Below, piece after piece: positions 7,114 to 14,253 of a stretch of DNA of 14,253 nucleotides; the stretch's first letter is position 1, and each line of letters begins with the position of its first letter. The position numbers and the translations under genes were made by a program. Below the pieces are notes generated by a model that was not told where the DNA came from, ran no database searches, and saw only the letters and a program-made list of their open reading frames with translations. Source of the stretch: Desulfocapsa sp. (GTDB lineage Bacteria; Desulfobacterota; Desulfobulbia; Desulfobulbales; Desulfocapsaceae); NCBI GenBank assembly GCA_029934815.1, contig JAOZLM010000028.1, positions 1 to 14,253 on the forward strand, read 5' to 3'.

Positions 7114-9009
7114 ATGGCACAATTTAATGCATTATTTCAGCAGTCCATTGACAAACCTGAGGAATTCTGGGCTGAGGCAGCAGAAGGAATCGACTGGATA
7201 AAAAAATGGGACAATGTTCTGGACAGCTCAAGACCTCCTTTTTACCGCTGGTTTTCCGGTGCCACCATGAATACCTGTTACAACGCTGTGGATCGCCATG
7301 TAAAAGCAGGCCGGGGAGAACAAACTGCCATTATTTATGATTCTCCGGTGACAGATACCGTTCGTAAAATCACCTACAGAGAATTACAGGACGAGGTTGC
7401 TCTTTTTGCCGGTGGCCTAAAGGCACAAGGTGTTGAGAAAGGCGACACTGTTATTATTTATATGCCCATGATTCCCGAAGCTGCAGTTGCCATGCTTGCC
7501 TGTGCCCGTCTGGGCGCTGTGCATTCCGTTGTTTTTGGCGGATTTGCTGCAAGCGAGCTGGCCATTCGGATTGACCATGCCCGGCCTAAAGTGATCGTAA
7601 CTGCCTCAGGTTCTGTTGAAGGGAAAAAGACCATTGCTTACAAACCGCTGGTTGATAAGGCCATTGAGCAGTCTGAGCATCAGGTGGAAAAATGTATTCT
7701 TTTTCAACGGGACGTTATAACAGCAGAGATGCAGGAAGGCAGAGATATCGACTGGCAGGAACTGGTAAAAGCAAGTGAGCCAGCAGATTGCGTTGAAGTT
7801 GCAGCCACCGATCCACTCTACATTCTTTACACATCCGGTACCACCGGTATGCCAAAAGGGGTGATGCGGGATAACGGCGGACATGCCGTGGCCATTCACT
7901 GGTCCATGAAAAATGTTTATGATATTGATGCCGGGGACGTATTCTGGTCAGCATCTGATGTGGGCTGGGTTGTTGGACACTCCTATATTATTTATGGCCC
8001 GTTATTAAAAGGCGCCACCACCATCATTTACGAAGGAAAACCCATTGGAACTCCGGATGCCGGTGCATTCTGGCGGGTAATTTCAGAACATAAGGTAAAA
8101 ACACTATTCACTGCCCCCACTGCTTTTCGCGCAATCAAAAAGATGGATCCGGAAGGCAGCCTTATCGGTCAGTATGATATGTCTTCTTTCGAGGCACTGT
8201 ACCTTGCCGGTGAACGATTGGATACAGACACTTATCACTGGGCGAGCAAGCTGTTGAATGTTCCGATTATCGACCACTGGTGGCAGACGGAAACCGGTTG
8301 GGCCATTGTTGCCAACTGTCGTGGCATTGAAGAACTTGAAGTAAAAGCAGGTTCTCCATCCCTGCCTGTTCCCGGCTATGATGTCCGGGTGGTGGGCAAC
8401 GACGGTGAGGAACTACCGGCTGGAGAAGAGGGTAATATTGTTATCAAGCTCCCCCTTCCTCCCGGAACACTTGCCACTTTATGGCGAAATGAAGATCGTT
8501 TTCTCTCCTCTTATATGACCACCTTTCCCGGATATTACGAAACAAGTGATGGCGGATATATCGATAAAGACGGGTATGTATTTGTTATGGGACGAATGGA
8601 TGATGTTATTAATATTGCCGGCCACCGCCTCTCCACGGGAGCCATGGAAGAGGTTATTTCCACCCATCCCGATGTTGCGGAATGTGCTGTTATTGGTGCA
8701 AACGATCAGCTCAAAGGCCAACTTCCTCTGGGGCTTTTTGTTCTAAAAGAAGGTGTTGATCGTCCGTCAGATGATATTAAAGCTGAACTTGTAAAGATGG
8801 TTCGTGAAGAAATTGGCGCCATTGCCTGCCTGCGTGAGACATCCGGCGTAGGTCGTCTGCCTAAAACACGTTCCGGTAAAATTTTACGTGGCACCATGCG
8901 CTCAATCGCCAATGGTAAAGAATACAGAATGCCTTCCACCATTGATGATCCAGACAGTCTTAGTGAAATCACAGATACCTTAAAGGATATGGGATACCCT
9001 AAAAAATGA
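7114..9009 (+). CDS. prpE: Propionyl-CoA synthetase (AMP-forming acyl-CoA synthetase, PrpE-like)
   Basis: A 631-residue ANL-superfamily ligase that adenylates a short-chain acid (propionate favoured) and transfers it to CoA. It aligns by eye with E. coli PrpE (628 aa) over its whole length, from FxQxSIxxPExFWAE at the N-terminus to STIDDPDSLSEI at the C-terminus. Motifs: the phosphate-binding YTSGTTGMPKG (239-249), SDVGWVVGHSY (281-291), WWQTETG (389-395), the hinge motif GRMDDVINIAGHRLSTG (493-509), and the catalytic lysine K589 in PKTRSGK. The start has an AGGA ribosome binding site. Its stop overlaps the sucC start (ATGA), so the genes are translationally coupled. With SucCD and the mutase downstream, propionate rather than acetate is the likelier substrate, though acetate cannot be excluded. 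Confidence 0.9.
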   Translation: MAQFNALFQQSIDKPEEFWAEAAEGIDWIKKWDNVLDSSRPPFYRWFSGATMNTCYNAVDRHVKAGRGEQTAIIYDSPVTDTVRKITYRELQDEVALFAGGLKAQGVEKGDTVIIYMPMIPEAAVAMLACARLGAVHSVVFGGFAASELAIRIDHARPKVIVTASGSVEGKKTIAYKPLVDKAIEQSEHQVEKCILFQRDVITAEMQEGRDIDWQELVKASEPADCVEVAATDPLYILYTSGTTGMPKGVMRDNGGHAVAIHWSMKNVYDIDAGDVFWSASDVGWVVGHSYIIYGPLLKGATTIIYEGKPIGTPDAGAFWRVISEHKVKTLFTAPTAFRAIKKMDPEGSLIGQYDMSSFEALYLAGERLDTDTYHWASKLLNVPIIDHWWQTETGWAIVANCRGIEELEVKAGSPSLPVPGYDVRVVGNDGEELPAGEEGNIVIKLPLPPGTLATLWRNEDRFLSSYMTTFPGYYETSDGGYIDKDGYVFVMGRMDDVINIAGHRLSTGAMEEVISTHPDVAECAVIGANDQLKGQLPLGLFVLKEGVDRPSDDIKAELVKMVREEIGAIACLRETSGVGRLPKTRSGKILRGTMRSIANGKEYRMPSTIDDPDSLSEITDTLKDMGYPKK

Positions 9010-10157
9010 AAATCCACGAGTATCAGGCCAAAGAGCTCTTTCGTCGTGCCGGAATCACCGTTCCGGATGGCAAAACCTGTTCAGACAAATCGGAAATTGC
9101 CTCCTGTCTTTCAGGAATGAGAATGCCGGTGGCTGTCAAAGCACAGATCCTGGCAGGAGGCCGCGGCAAAGGCGGCGGCGTTATTCTTGCCAAATCTGAA
9201 AAAGAGGCAGTGAATGCAGCTGAACAGATTCTTGGTATGCAGCTTGTCACAAAGCAGACAGGTGAAAAGGGTACCGAAGTAAAAACCATCCTCCTTGAAC
9301 AGGGAGTGAATATTGCTAAAGAGTTATACCTTTCTTTACTCATCGACAGGGATCGTGGCGGAATCGTAATCATAGGCAGTCAGGATGGCGGCATGGATAT
9401 TGAGACCGTTGCCGCAGAAACACCTGAACGTATTATCAAGGTGCATATCAATCCGCTTCTTGGCTTGCAGGGATATCAAATCAGAGAACTGATCTTTGGC
9501 CTTGATCTTTCAGGCGCTGTTGCCAAAGAATTTGCAGCCACCTTGAAAAAACTCTACACTCTTTTTGTTAGCTACGATGGCTCTTTGGTTGAAATCAACC
9601 CGCTGGTTATCACCAAAGAAGAAACAGTTATGGCGCTGGATGCTAAAATGGATGTTGATTCCAACAGTCTTTTTCGCCATCCGGATATTAAAGAAATGCA
9701 CGACAGCAGTGAAGAAGATCCTTTGGAAGTTGCTGCTGCCGCCCATGGTCTCAACTATATTCGTCTGGACGGAAGTATTGGCAGTATGGTCAATGGCGCA
9801 GGACTTGCCATGGCCACCATGGATCTTATCAAACAGGCGGGTGTGGAACCTGCAAACTTCCTCGATGTTGGAGGTGGAGCAAATGCAGAGATGGTGGAAA
9901 ATGGCTTTCGCATAATTCTTGATGATCCCAACGTACGTGGAATTTTCATCAATATTTTTGGTGGAATTCTGCGTTGTGATATCCTGGCTGAAGGTGTGGT
10001 CGCAGCAGCAAAAAAAGTTGGCCTCAACCTGCCGGTTGTTGTACGTATGGAAGGCACCAACGTGGATGAAGGGCGTAGGATTCTTGCCGACTCCGATCTT
10101 ACGTTAACCAATGCAAGAGATCTTAAACATGCGGCTGAACTACTTGCTGCAATCTAA
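9006..10157 (+). CDS. sucC: Succinate-CoA ligase (ADP/GDP-forming) beta subunit
   Basis: Beta subunit of succinyl-CoA synthetase, carrying the nucleotide-binding ATP-grasp fold and part of the interface with SucD. It has 383 residues, close to E. coli SucC (388). It begins MKIHEYQAKELFRRAGITVP. Conserved blocks are GGRGKGGG (51-58), EINPL (196-200), NGAGLAMATMD (263-273), FLDVGGGA (285-292) and INIFGGI in the C-terminal ligase domain. The ATG overlaps the prpE stop by 4 nt. Unusually, sucD does not follow directly: a 374-residue secreted GlpQ-like protein gene lies between. The enzyme makes ATP from succinyl-CoA in the propionate-oxidising direction, or forms succinyl-CoA when propionate is the product. 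Confidence 0.96.
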   Translation: MKIHEYQAKELFRRAGITVPDGKTCSDKSEIASCLSGMRMPVAVKAQILAGGRGKGGGVILAKSEKEAVNAAEQILGMQLVTKQTGEKGTEVKTILLEQGVNIAKELYLSLLIDRDRGGIVIIGSQDGGMDIETVAAETPERIIKVHINPLLGLQGYQIRELIFGLDLSGAVAKEFAATLKKLYTLFVSYDGSLVEINPLVITKEETVMALDAKMDVDSNSLFRHPDIKEMHDSSEEDPLEVAAAAHGLNYIRLDGSIGSMVNGAGLAMATMDLIKQAGVEPANFLDVGGGANAEMVENGFRIILDDPNVRGIFINIFGGILRCDILAEGVVAAAKKVGLNLPVVVRMEGTNVDEGRRILADSDLTLTNARDLKHAAELLAAI

Positions 10158-10172
10158 GCAATCGGAACTATC

Positions 10173-11297
10173 ATGCAAAAGTTTATAATACTTCCACTCT
10201 TAGCGCTTTTGAGCTTTTTCCCCTGGCACTGCTCTGCAAAGCTGGTCATTGCCGATGGCGGAGCTGCCGGATACCTGATGGCAAACAATCTGGCTGCCAC
10301 CACTCTTGCTGTCAGCATGGATGCTGATATTATTAATCTTGATCTGGTGCTCAGTAACGACAATGAAGTGGTTGTTTTTTCCTCTCCATATCTCGAACAT
10401 GCTACTGATGTGGCTGATATCTTCCCCGATCGCCTACGTGAAGATCAGCACTATTACGTGCTTGATTTTACCATGGAAGAGTTGAAACGACTTACACTCC
10501 AGGATCCTGAAAAACGCTTTCCGGCCTCTCTTCACCCCAAATTTACCATCACAACCCTCGATGAACAACTCTCTCTTATTCAGAGCCTCGAAAAAAGTCT
10601 GAACCGCTCAGTCCGTGTTGCTGTAACACTTGTAAAACCCTGGGTTCACAGAAAGGAAAAACGTGATCTTGCAAGTCCTGTGGTCTCCACTCTCTTACAA
10701 TATGGATACAACGGACAGAGCGACAAGATACTGCTTCTGAGTTATGACGTAGAGGAATTACAACGCATTCGCAAACAACTGCTGCCAGCATCCCAAATGC
10801 AGATCAAACTTGTACAGCTTATTGATCAGCCTGATGGTGAAGAATATATGGTTGAAGAGTGGGGAGAATATATAAGTTACAGCTACGATCTTCTATTCAG
10901 TAACAGTGGTTTGCGTGCACTTGCGGGATCTGTTGCAGCCATTGCACTGCCTAAAGACATGCTGGTGGATGCACAGGGAAATTTAAAAAACACAAGATTC
11001 GTAAGCAACGCTCAAAAACTGGGTACTATGATCTTTACGTTTCCCGTGCAATATGAGCCACAGACACGTTTGGCATTTAGCAAGAGTTTCGAGGAAGAAC
11101 TGGAATTTTTGTATTTTACTGTGGGTGTTGATGGCATTTTCACCGACTATTGCGATGCTGTCAGCAGATTCTTAAAAAACAGGGTGCAGGCACCGCAAAG
11201 TATGCCTGGCGAAGAAGTTCTTTTTCCAGAACTTGTTCCTGTGACAACAACAGATGACCCATTAAACCTCACCATCCCGTCAATCCCGGAGAATTAA
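10173..11297 (+). CDS. Exported GlpQ-like glycerophosphodiester phosphodiesterase homologue, catalytic residues lost
   Basis: A 374-residue protein with an N-terminal signal peptide (hydrophobic core FIILPLLALLSFF, likely cut after CSA, about residue 22), so probably periplasmic. The rest aligns by eye with E. coli GlpQ, for example TDVADIFPDR (78-87), VLDFTMEELKRL (96-107), KLVQLI (212-217) and GVDGIFTDYCDAVSRFL (318-334). The active site has decayed. The AHRG histidine and arginine are D28 and G29, the metal-binding Glu of the YLExDLV element is N55, and the HDH after the next strand is S70-S71-P72. The PEIK glutamate is T152. Only D57 and D325 remain. It is therefore probably a pseudoenzyme or binding protein rather than a phosphodiesterase. 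It sits 15 nt after sucC and 3 nt before sucD, clearly in the operon. The tail from about 340 is extra. Its function is unknown. Confidence 0.85.
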   Translation: MQKFIILPLLALLSFFPWHCSAKLVIADGGAAGYLMANNLAATTLAVSMDADIINLDLVLSNDNEVVVFSSPYLEHATDVADIFPDRLREDQHYYVLDFTMEELKRLTLQDPEKRFPASLHPKFTITTLDEQLSLIQSLEKSLNRSVRVAVTLVKPWVHRKEKRDLASPVVSTLLQYGYNGQSDKILLLSYDVEELQRIRKQLLPASQMQIKLVQLIDQPDGEEYMVEEWGEYISYSYDLLFSNSGLRALAGSVAAIALPKDMLVDAQGNLKNTRFVSNAQKLGTMIFTFPVQYEPQTRLAFSKSFEEELEFLYFTVGVDGIFTDYCDAVSRFLKNRVQAPQSMPGEEVLFPELVPVTTTDDPLNLTIPSIPEN

Positions 11298-11300
11298 CAG

Positions 11301-12173
11301 ATGTCCATATTTATTAATAAAGAAACAAAGGTTCTGGTACAGGGGATAACCGGCAAAGAAGGCCGTTTTCACACGCAGCAGTGCGAAAGTTACGGAACAA
11401 ACATTGTAGGTGGTGTAACGCCTGGAAAAGGTGGACAGGATGTTGATGGAATCCCTGTCTTCAACAGTGTGGCCGATGCCTGCCGTAAAACCGGTGCTGA
11501 TGCCACAATGATTGTTGTCCCGCCTCCTTTTGCAGCAGAAGCAATACTAGAGGCAGTTGATTCCGGGATCGACCTTATTGTCTGCATCACAGAAGGCATT
11601 CCAGTAATGGATATGCTCAGAGTAAAAAATGGAATGGCTGGCAAGAAAAGCCGCCTCATCGGCCCTAACTGCCCGGGAATCATCACTCCCGGTGAATGCA
11701 AAATTGGTATTATGCCAGGCCCGATTCACACCGCTGGCGGCCCTGTTGGGGTGGTTTCAAGATCTGGAACACTCACTTACGAAGTTGTCCACCAGTTAAC
11801 AGAACAAGGCCTTGGCCAGACCACTTGTCTTGGTATCGGCGGTGATCCCATAAACGGAACAAATTTTATCGACTGTCTTGAAGCTTTTGCGAATGATCCT
11901 GAAACAGAAGCTGTGGTAATGGTAGGTGAAATTGGCGGCAGCGCAGAAGAAGAAGCTGCTGCCTGGATCGCTGCCAACATGAAAAAACCCGTGGTTGGAT
12001 TTATTGCAGGACTGACGGCTCCTCCTGGAAGAACCATGGGACATGCTGGTGCTATTGTCAGTAATGGGCAGGGAACAGCGGAAGCTAAACTTGCGGCTAT
12101 GCGTGAGAATGGGATTGTTGTTTGTGAGTCTCTTGGTGATTTGGGGCAGATTTGTAAGACTACTTTTTGCTAA
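11301..12173 (+). CDS. sucD: Succinate-CoA ligase alpha subunit
   Basis: Alpha subunit of succinyl-CoA synthetase, which carries the CoA-binding site and the phosphohistidine. It has 290 residues, like E. coli SucD (289). It begins MSIFINKETKVLVQGITGKE. Motifs: the Rossmann CoA-binding GITGKEG (15-21), GPNCPGIITPGE (121-132), and the active-site histidine H248 in RTMGHAGAIVSNGQGTAEAK. The start lies 3 nt after the stop of the GlpQ-like gene, and a GGAG motif is present within that gene's last codons. No terminator motif is visible after the stop; the repeat hairpin starts 22 nt downstream. Confidence 0.97.
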   Translation: MSIFINKETKVLVQGITGKEGRFHTQQCESYGTNIVGGVTPGKGGQDVDGIPVFNSVADACRKTGADATMIVVPPPFAAEAILEAVDSGIDLIVCITEGIPVMDMLRVKNGMAGKKSRLIGPNCPGIITPGECKIGIMPGPIHTAGGPVGVVSRSGTLTYEVVHQLTEQGLGQTTCLGIGGDPINGTNFIDCLEAFANDPETEAVVMVGEIGGSAEEEAAAWIAANMKKPVVGFIAGLTAPPGRTMGHAGAIVSNGQGTAEAKLAAMRENGIVVCESLGDLGQICKTTFC

Positions 12174-12194
12174 CTACAAATACAAAAAAATACT

Positions 12195-12297
12195 GAACAT
12201 CGAACATCGAACGCCCAACATCGAACATCGAATGAAAGACAACAGCAACAGTCTTTTTATTCGATGTTCGATGTTCAATGTTCGATGTTCGATGTTC
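12195..12297. repeat. Long hairpin of 7-bp tandem repeats (MITE/REP-like element)
   Basis: The left arm (12195-12233) is built from the heptamer GAACATC in tandem, with one degenerate unit (GAACGCC). The right arm (12259-12297) is its inverted copy, built from GATGTTC. The arms are 39 nt each and pair at all but four adjacent positions (GCCC against the complement of ATTG). The loop (12234-12258) contains a second short stem, AAAGAC with GTCTTT around 10 nt. The whole 103-nt element could form one near-continuous hairpin. I associate such GAACATC repeats with deltaproteobacterial genomes, where they are often mis-called as proteins rich in IEHRTPNIEHR. It separates sucD from the mutase genes, and could act as an attenuator, mRNA stabiliser or remnant mobile repeat. 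Confidence 0.9.
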
Positions 12298-12320
12298 GTC
12301 CTTTAAAATCTTTTAAATAA

Positions 12321-12719
12321 ATGAGCACTCCATACAGAGTACTAATAGGAAAACCCGGCCTTGATGGCCACGATCGCGGAGCAAAGTTTATTGCTCGTGC
12401 GCTACGTGACGAAGGCTTCGAAGTAATATACACAGGCATCCGTAGAACGGCCGCCGAAATCGCAGCCACCGCCATTCAGGAAGATGTAGATGTGGTAGGA
12501 TTATCATCATTATCCGGCGCACATCTGCGACTTTTCCCGGAAGTTGTCAAGGAATTGAAAGACAGAGGCGGTGCAGACATCCCCGTGCTTGGCGGTGGTG
12601 TCATTCCAGATGAAGACAAGGAACAACTCCTCGCTGCCGGACTGCGTGCTATTTTCACACCCGGTACTCCTGCTGCGACCATAATTCAATCCTTCCGCGA
12701 TGCCTGCAAACAACAGTAA
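12321..12719 (+). CDS. Methylmalonyl-CoA mutase small, cobalamin-binding subunit
   Basis: A 132-residue stand-alone B12-binding domain, equivalent to the C-terminus of fused methylmalonyl-CoA mutases and to the small subunit of split enzymes. Motifs: LIGKPGLDGHDRGAKFIARAL with the base-off ligand histidine H17 in DxHxxG (15-20), the GLSSLSGAH segment (40-48) and VLGGGVIPDED (84-94). Together with the large subunit starting at 13640 it would form adenosylcobalamin-dependent methylmalonyl-CoA mutase, interconverting (R)-methylmalonyl-CoA and succinyl-CoA. There is no clear ribosome binding site; the 23 nt between the repeat hairpin and the ATG are A/T-rich. It overlaps meaB by 20 nt, so it is coupled to it. 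Confidence 0.95.
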   Translation: MSTPYRVLIGKPGLDGHDRGAKFIARALRDEGFEVIYTGIRRTAAEIAATAIQEDVDVVGLSSLSGAHLRLFPEVVKELKDRGGADIPVLGGGVIPDEDKEQLLAAGLRAIFTPGTPAATIIQSFRDACKQQ

Positions 12720-13635
12720 CACCCTACTGCAAGGGTTGGCAGACAGAGATCCCCGTGCCATTGGCAAAGCTATCTCTGTTGTGGAGAATAACGGTGATGG
12801 TGTCACAGAAATTCTGGCAGGTCTTGACCGCAAACAAATTGAGGATGTACTGGTACTTGGCATTACCGGACCTCCGGGAGCCGGTAAATCAACCCTCACC
12901 TCCAGTCTGATAAGTCAGCTTCGCAGTGATGAAAAACGGGTTGGCATCATTGCCATTGACCCGTCATCACCCATTAGTGGTGGAGCCATTTTGGGAGACA
13001 GAGTTCGCATGATGCAACATGCGCTCGACCAGGACGTAGTTGTCCGTTCCATGGCAACCCGTGGCAGGCTTGGCGGACTTTGCGCCTCAGCAGGTGCGAC
13101 TGTACGTATTATGGCTGCTTCCGGTTGCGAAGTGATCATCATTGAAACCGTAGGCGTTGGACAGTCAGAGATGGATATTGTTCGTCTGGCTGATATCACT
13201 CTTATGGTTTTAGCCCCGGGTTTCGGCGATGATATACAGGCAATGAAGGCAGGACTTTTGGAAGTTGCTGATTTTCTGATAGTCAACAAATCAGACCTTG
13301 GCGGTGCAGACGCCCTCGTCATGGATATGAAACAGATATTTGCTGCAAAAGAAGAAGAGAGCGGGATCCCAAGAGTCCTGCAAAGCATTGCCTCTGAAGA
13401 TAAAGGGATCAAAGATATTCTGGATGGTGTTCAGCGCTTCACCACATATTTAACCGCAAATAATATCAAAGTGGAACGTCGTAAAAAGGCCATGCAAGGC
13501 GAAACACTGGATTGGATTTTTGAAATGCTGCGCCCCGCGTTGACAGAAAAGCTGGAAACACAAACAGACCAGGGACAAAAGGATCCCCGGGTACGTGCAA
13601 AAGAAATGATACAACAACTCCTCAGCGTAGATTGA
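12700..13635 (+). CDS. meaB: Methylmalonyl-CoA mutase G-protein chaperone MeaB (ArgK family)
   Basis: A 311-residue SIMIBI-class GTPase that loads and protects the B12 cofactor of methylmalonyl-CoA mutase. Motifs: Walker A GITGPPGAGKST (54-65), DPSSPISGGAILGDRVRM (87-104), the ATRGRLGGL segment (119-127), ETVGVGQSE (149-157) with the metal/switch region, and the guanine-specificity motif NKSD (196-199). The C-terminal helical dimerisation arm is present. The ATG lies inside the last codons of the small mutase subunit gene (20-nt overlap), with no strong ribosome binding site, suggesting translational coupling. The large mutase subunit follows after 4 nt, a neighbourhood that confirms the family assignment. 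Confidence 0.95.
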   Translation: MPANNSNTLLQGLADRDPRAIGKAISVVENNGDGVTEILAGLDRKQIEDVLVLGITGPPGAGKSTLTSSLISQLRSDEKRVGIIAIDPSSPISGGAILGDRVRMMQHALDQDVVVRSMATRGRLGGLCASAGATVRIMAASGCEVIIIETVGVGQSEMDIVRLADITLMVLAPGFGDDIQAMKAGLLEVADFLIVNKSDLGGADALVMDMKQIFAAKEEESGIPRVLQSIASEDKGIKDILDGVQRFTTYLTANNIKVERRKKAMQGETLDWIFEMLRPALTEKLETQTDQGQKDPRVRAKEMIQQLLSVD

Positions 13636-13639
13636 CACT

Positions 13640-14253
13640 ATGAATAATAATACTAAATTTGACGATTGGCAGGAAAAAGAACTGGCTGCAAGTCTTGCTC
13701 GTTTTCCTGAACGTAAAGAAGAGTTCAAGCTCCATGGCGATGCGGAAGTACAACGTCTGGCTCTGCCTAAAGAGATTGATGAACAATACGAAAATTCTCT
13801 TGGTTTTCCAGGCAAATACCCATTCACCAGAGGTGTGCAGCCCACCATGTATCGCGGCAGGTTCTGGACAATGCGTCAATACGCCGGTTTTTCAAGCGCT
13901 GCCGAATCCAACAAACGTTATCGCTATCTTCTTGAACAGGGAACCACCGGTTTATCGGTGGCCTTTGATCTGCCGACACAAATTGGTTACGACTCCGATG
14001 ACGCTATGTCTCTTGGAGAAGTAGGTAAAGTAGGTGTTGCCATCGATACGTTAGCGGATATGGAGACTCTTTTTGCCGATATTCCGCTGGCTGATATTTC
14101 TACCTCCATGACTATTAACTCCCCCGCCATTGTACTACTTGCCATGTATATCGTGGTGGCTGAAAAACAGGGGGTTCCCGCTGAAAAACTGCGAGGCACA
14201 ATCCAGAATGACGTTTTAAAAGAGTATGTGGCACGAGGCACCTATATTTTTCC
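13640..14253 (+). CDS. Methylmalonyl-CoA mutase large subunit (N-terminal part, cut by window end)
   Basis: Hand-translated from the ATG at 13640: it begins MNNNTKFDDWQEKELAASLA and stays open to the last base, about 204 codons. The family is clear from PFTRGVQPTMYRGRFWTMRQ, the QYAGFSSAAESNKRYRYLL segment, GTTGLSVAFDLPTQIGYDSD and STSMTINSPA, all from the substrate-binding TIM barrel. Because the B12 domain is a separate gene upstream, this should be the split form of about 550 residues without a C-terminal cobalamin domain. It lies 4 nt after the meaB stop. The end of the gene is outside the window, so absence of a fused B12 domain is inferred. Confidence 0.93.
   Translation, partial: MNNNTKFDDWQEKELAASLARFPERKEEFKLHGDAEVQRLALPKEIDEQYENSLGFPGKYPFTRGVQPTMYRGRFWTMRQYAGFSSAAESNKRYRYLLEQGTTGLSVAFDLPTQIGYDSDDAMSLGEVGKVGVAIDTLADMETLFADIPLADISTSMTINSPAIVLLAMYIVVAEKQGVPAEKLRGTIQNDVLKEYVARGTYIF

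Noticed and set aside
8706..9017. 103-codon minus-strand open frame over the prpE 3' end
   Set aside because: It has no recognisable domain or ribosome binding site and is antisense to the conserved prpE C-terminus.
12195..12297. CRISPR array
   Set aside because: The repeats are 7 bp in tandem and inverted, with no unique spacers and no cas genes nearby.
12043..12306. 87-codon plus-strand reading frame over the heptamer repeat
   Set aside because: It overlaps sucD out of frame, and its second half is translation of the repeat (IEHR/NIEHR-type sequence), a well-known false-gene pattern.
12915..13412. 165-codon minus-strand open frame opposite meaB
   Set aside because: It is low-complexity and serine/proline-rich, has no recognisable domain, and lies antisense to a clear MeaB gene; it is a shadow frame.

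Overview
The window reads as chromosomal DNA of an anaerobic or microaerophilic Gram-negative bacterium, most plausibly a Desulfobacterota member of the Desulfobulbus/Desulfotalea type. This is inferred from gene content: a Bacteroides/epsilon-like cytochrome bd operon with a DUF4492 small protein, a propionate/methylmalonyl-CoA/succinate gene block with a split B12 mutase, and a heptameric 'GAACATC' inverted-repeat element of a kind I associate with deltaproteobacterial genomes. No marker gene in the window proves the taxon.

The left part (1-3366, all minus strand) is one tight operon, transcribed right to left: an Rrf2-family regulator with three clustered cysteines, a DUF4492 small membrane protein, cydA, and cydB (cut by the window start). 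A candidate promoter overlapping an imperfect dyad lies just upstream of the regulator. The genes are separated by 1 to about 17 nt and most have good ribosome binding sites.

The second block (3596 to about 6218, minus strand) is a two-gene signalling unit: a large REC-GGDEF-HD-GYP-like protein followed by an HDOD protein. The GGDEF site looks active and has an I-site. The receiver domain lacks its phospho-acceptor aspartate, and the HD-GYP part has lost several metal-site residues.

The right part (6419-14253, plus strand) is a propionate/methylmalonyl-CoA cluster. It holds a TetR regulator with its own promoter and dyad, prpE-like propionyl-CoA synthetase, sucC, a secreted GlpQ-like glycerophosphodiesterase homologue that has lost its catalytic residues, sucD, the small B12-binding subunit of methylmalonyl-CoA mutase, its GTPase chaperone meaB, and the start of the large mutase subunit. 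Together these can activate propionate to propionyl-CoA, isomerise methylmalonyl-CoA to succinyl-CoA, and make ATP from succinyl-CoA (or run in reverse to make propionate). The carboxylation/transcarboxylation and epimerase steps are not in the window.

The two most unusual things are the periplasmic GDPD pseudoenzyme placed between the two succinyl-CoA synthetase subunit genes, and the roughly 103-nt near-perfect hairpin of 7-bp repeats between sucD and the mutase genes.
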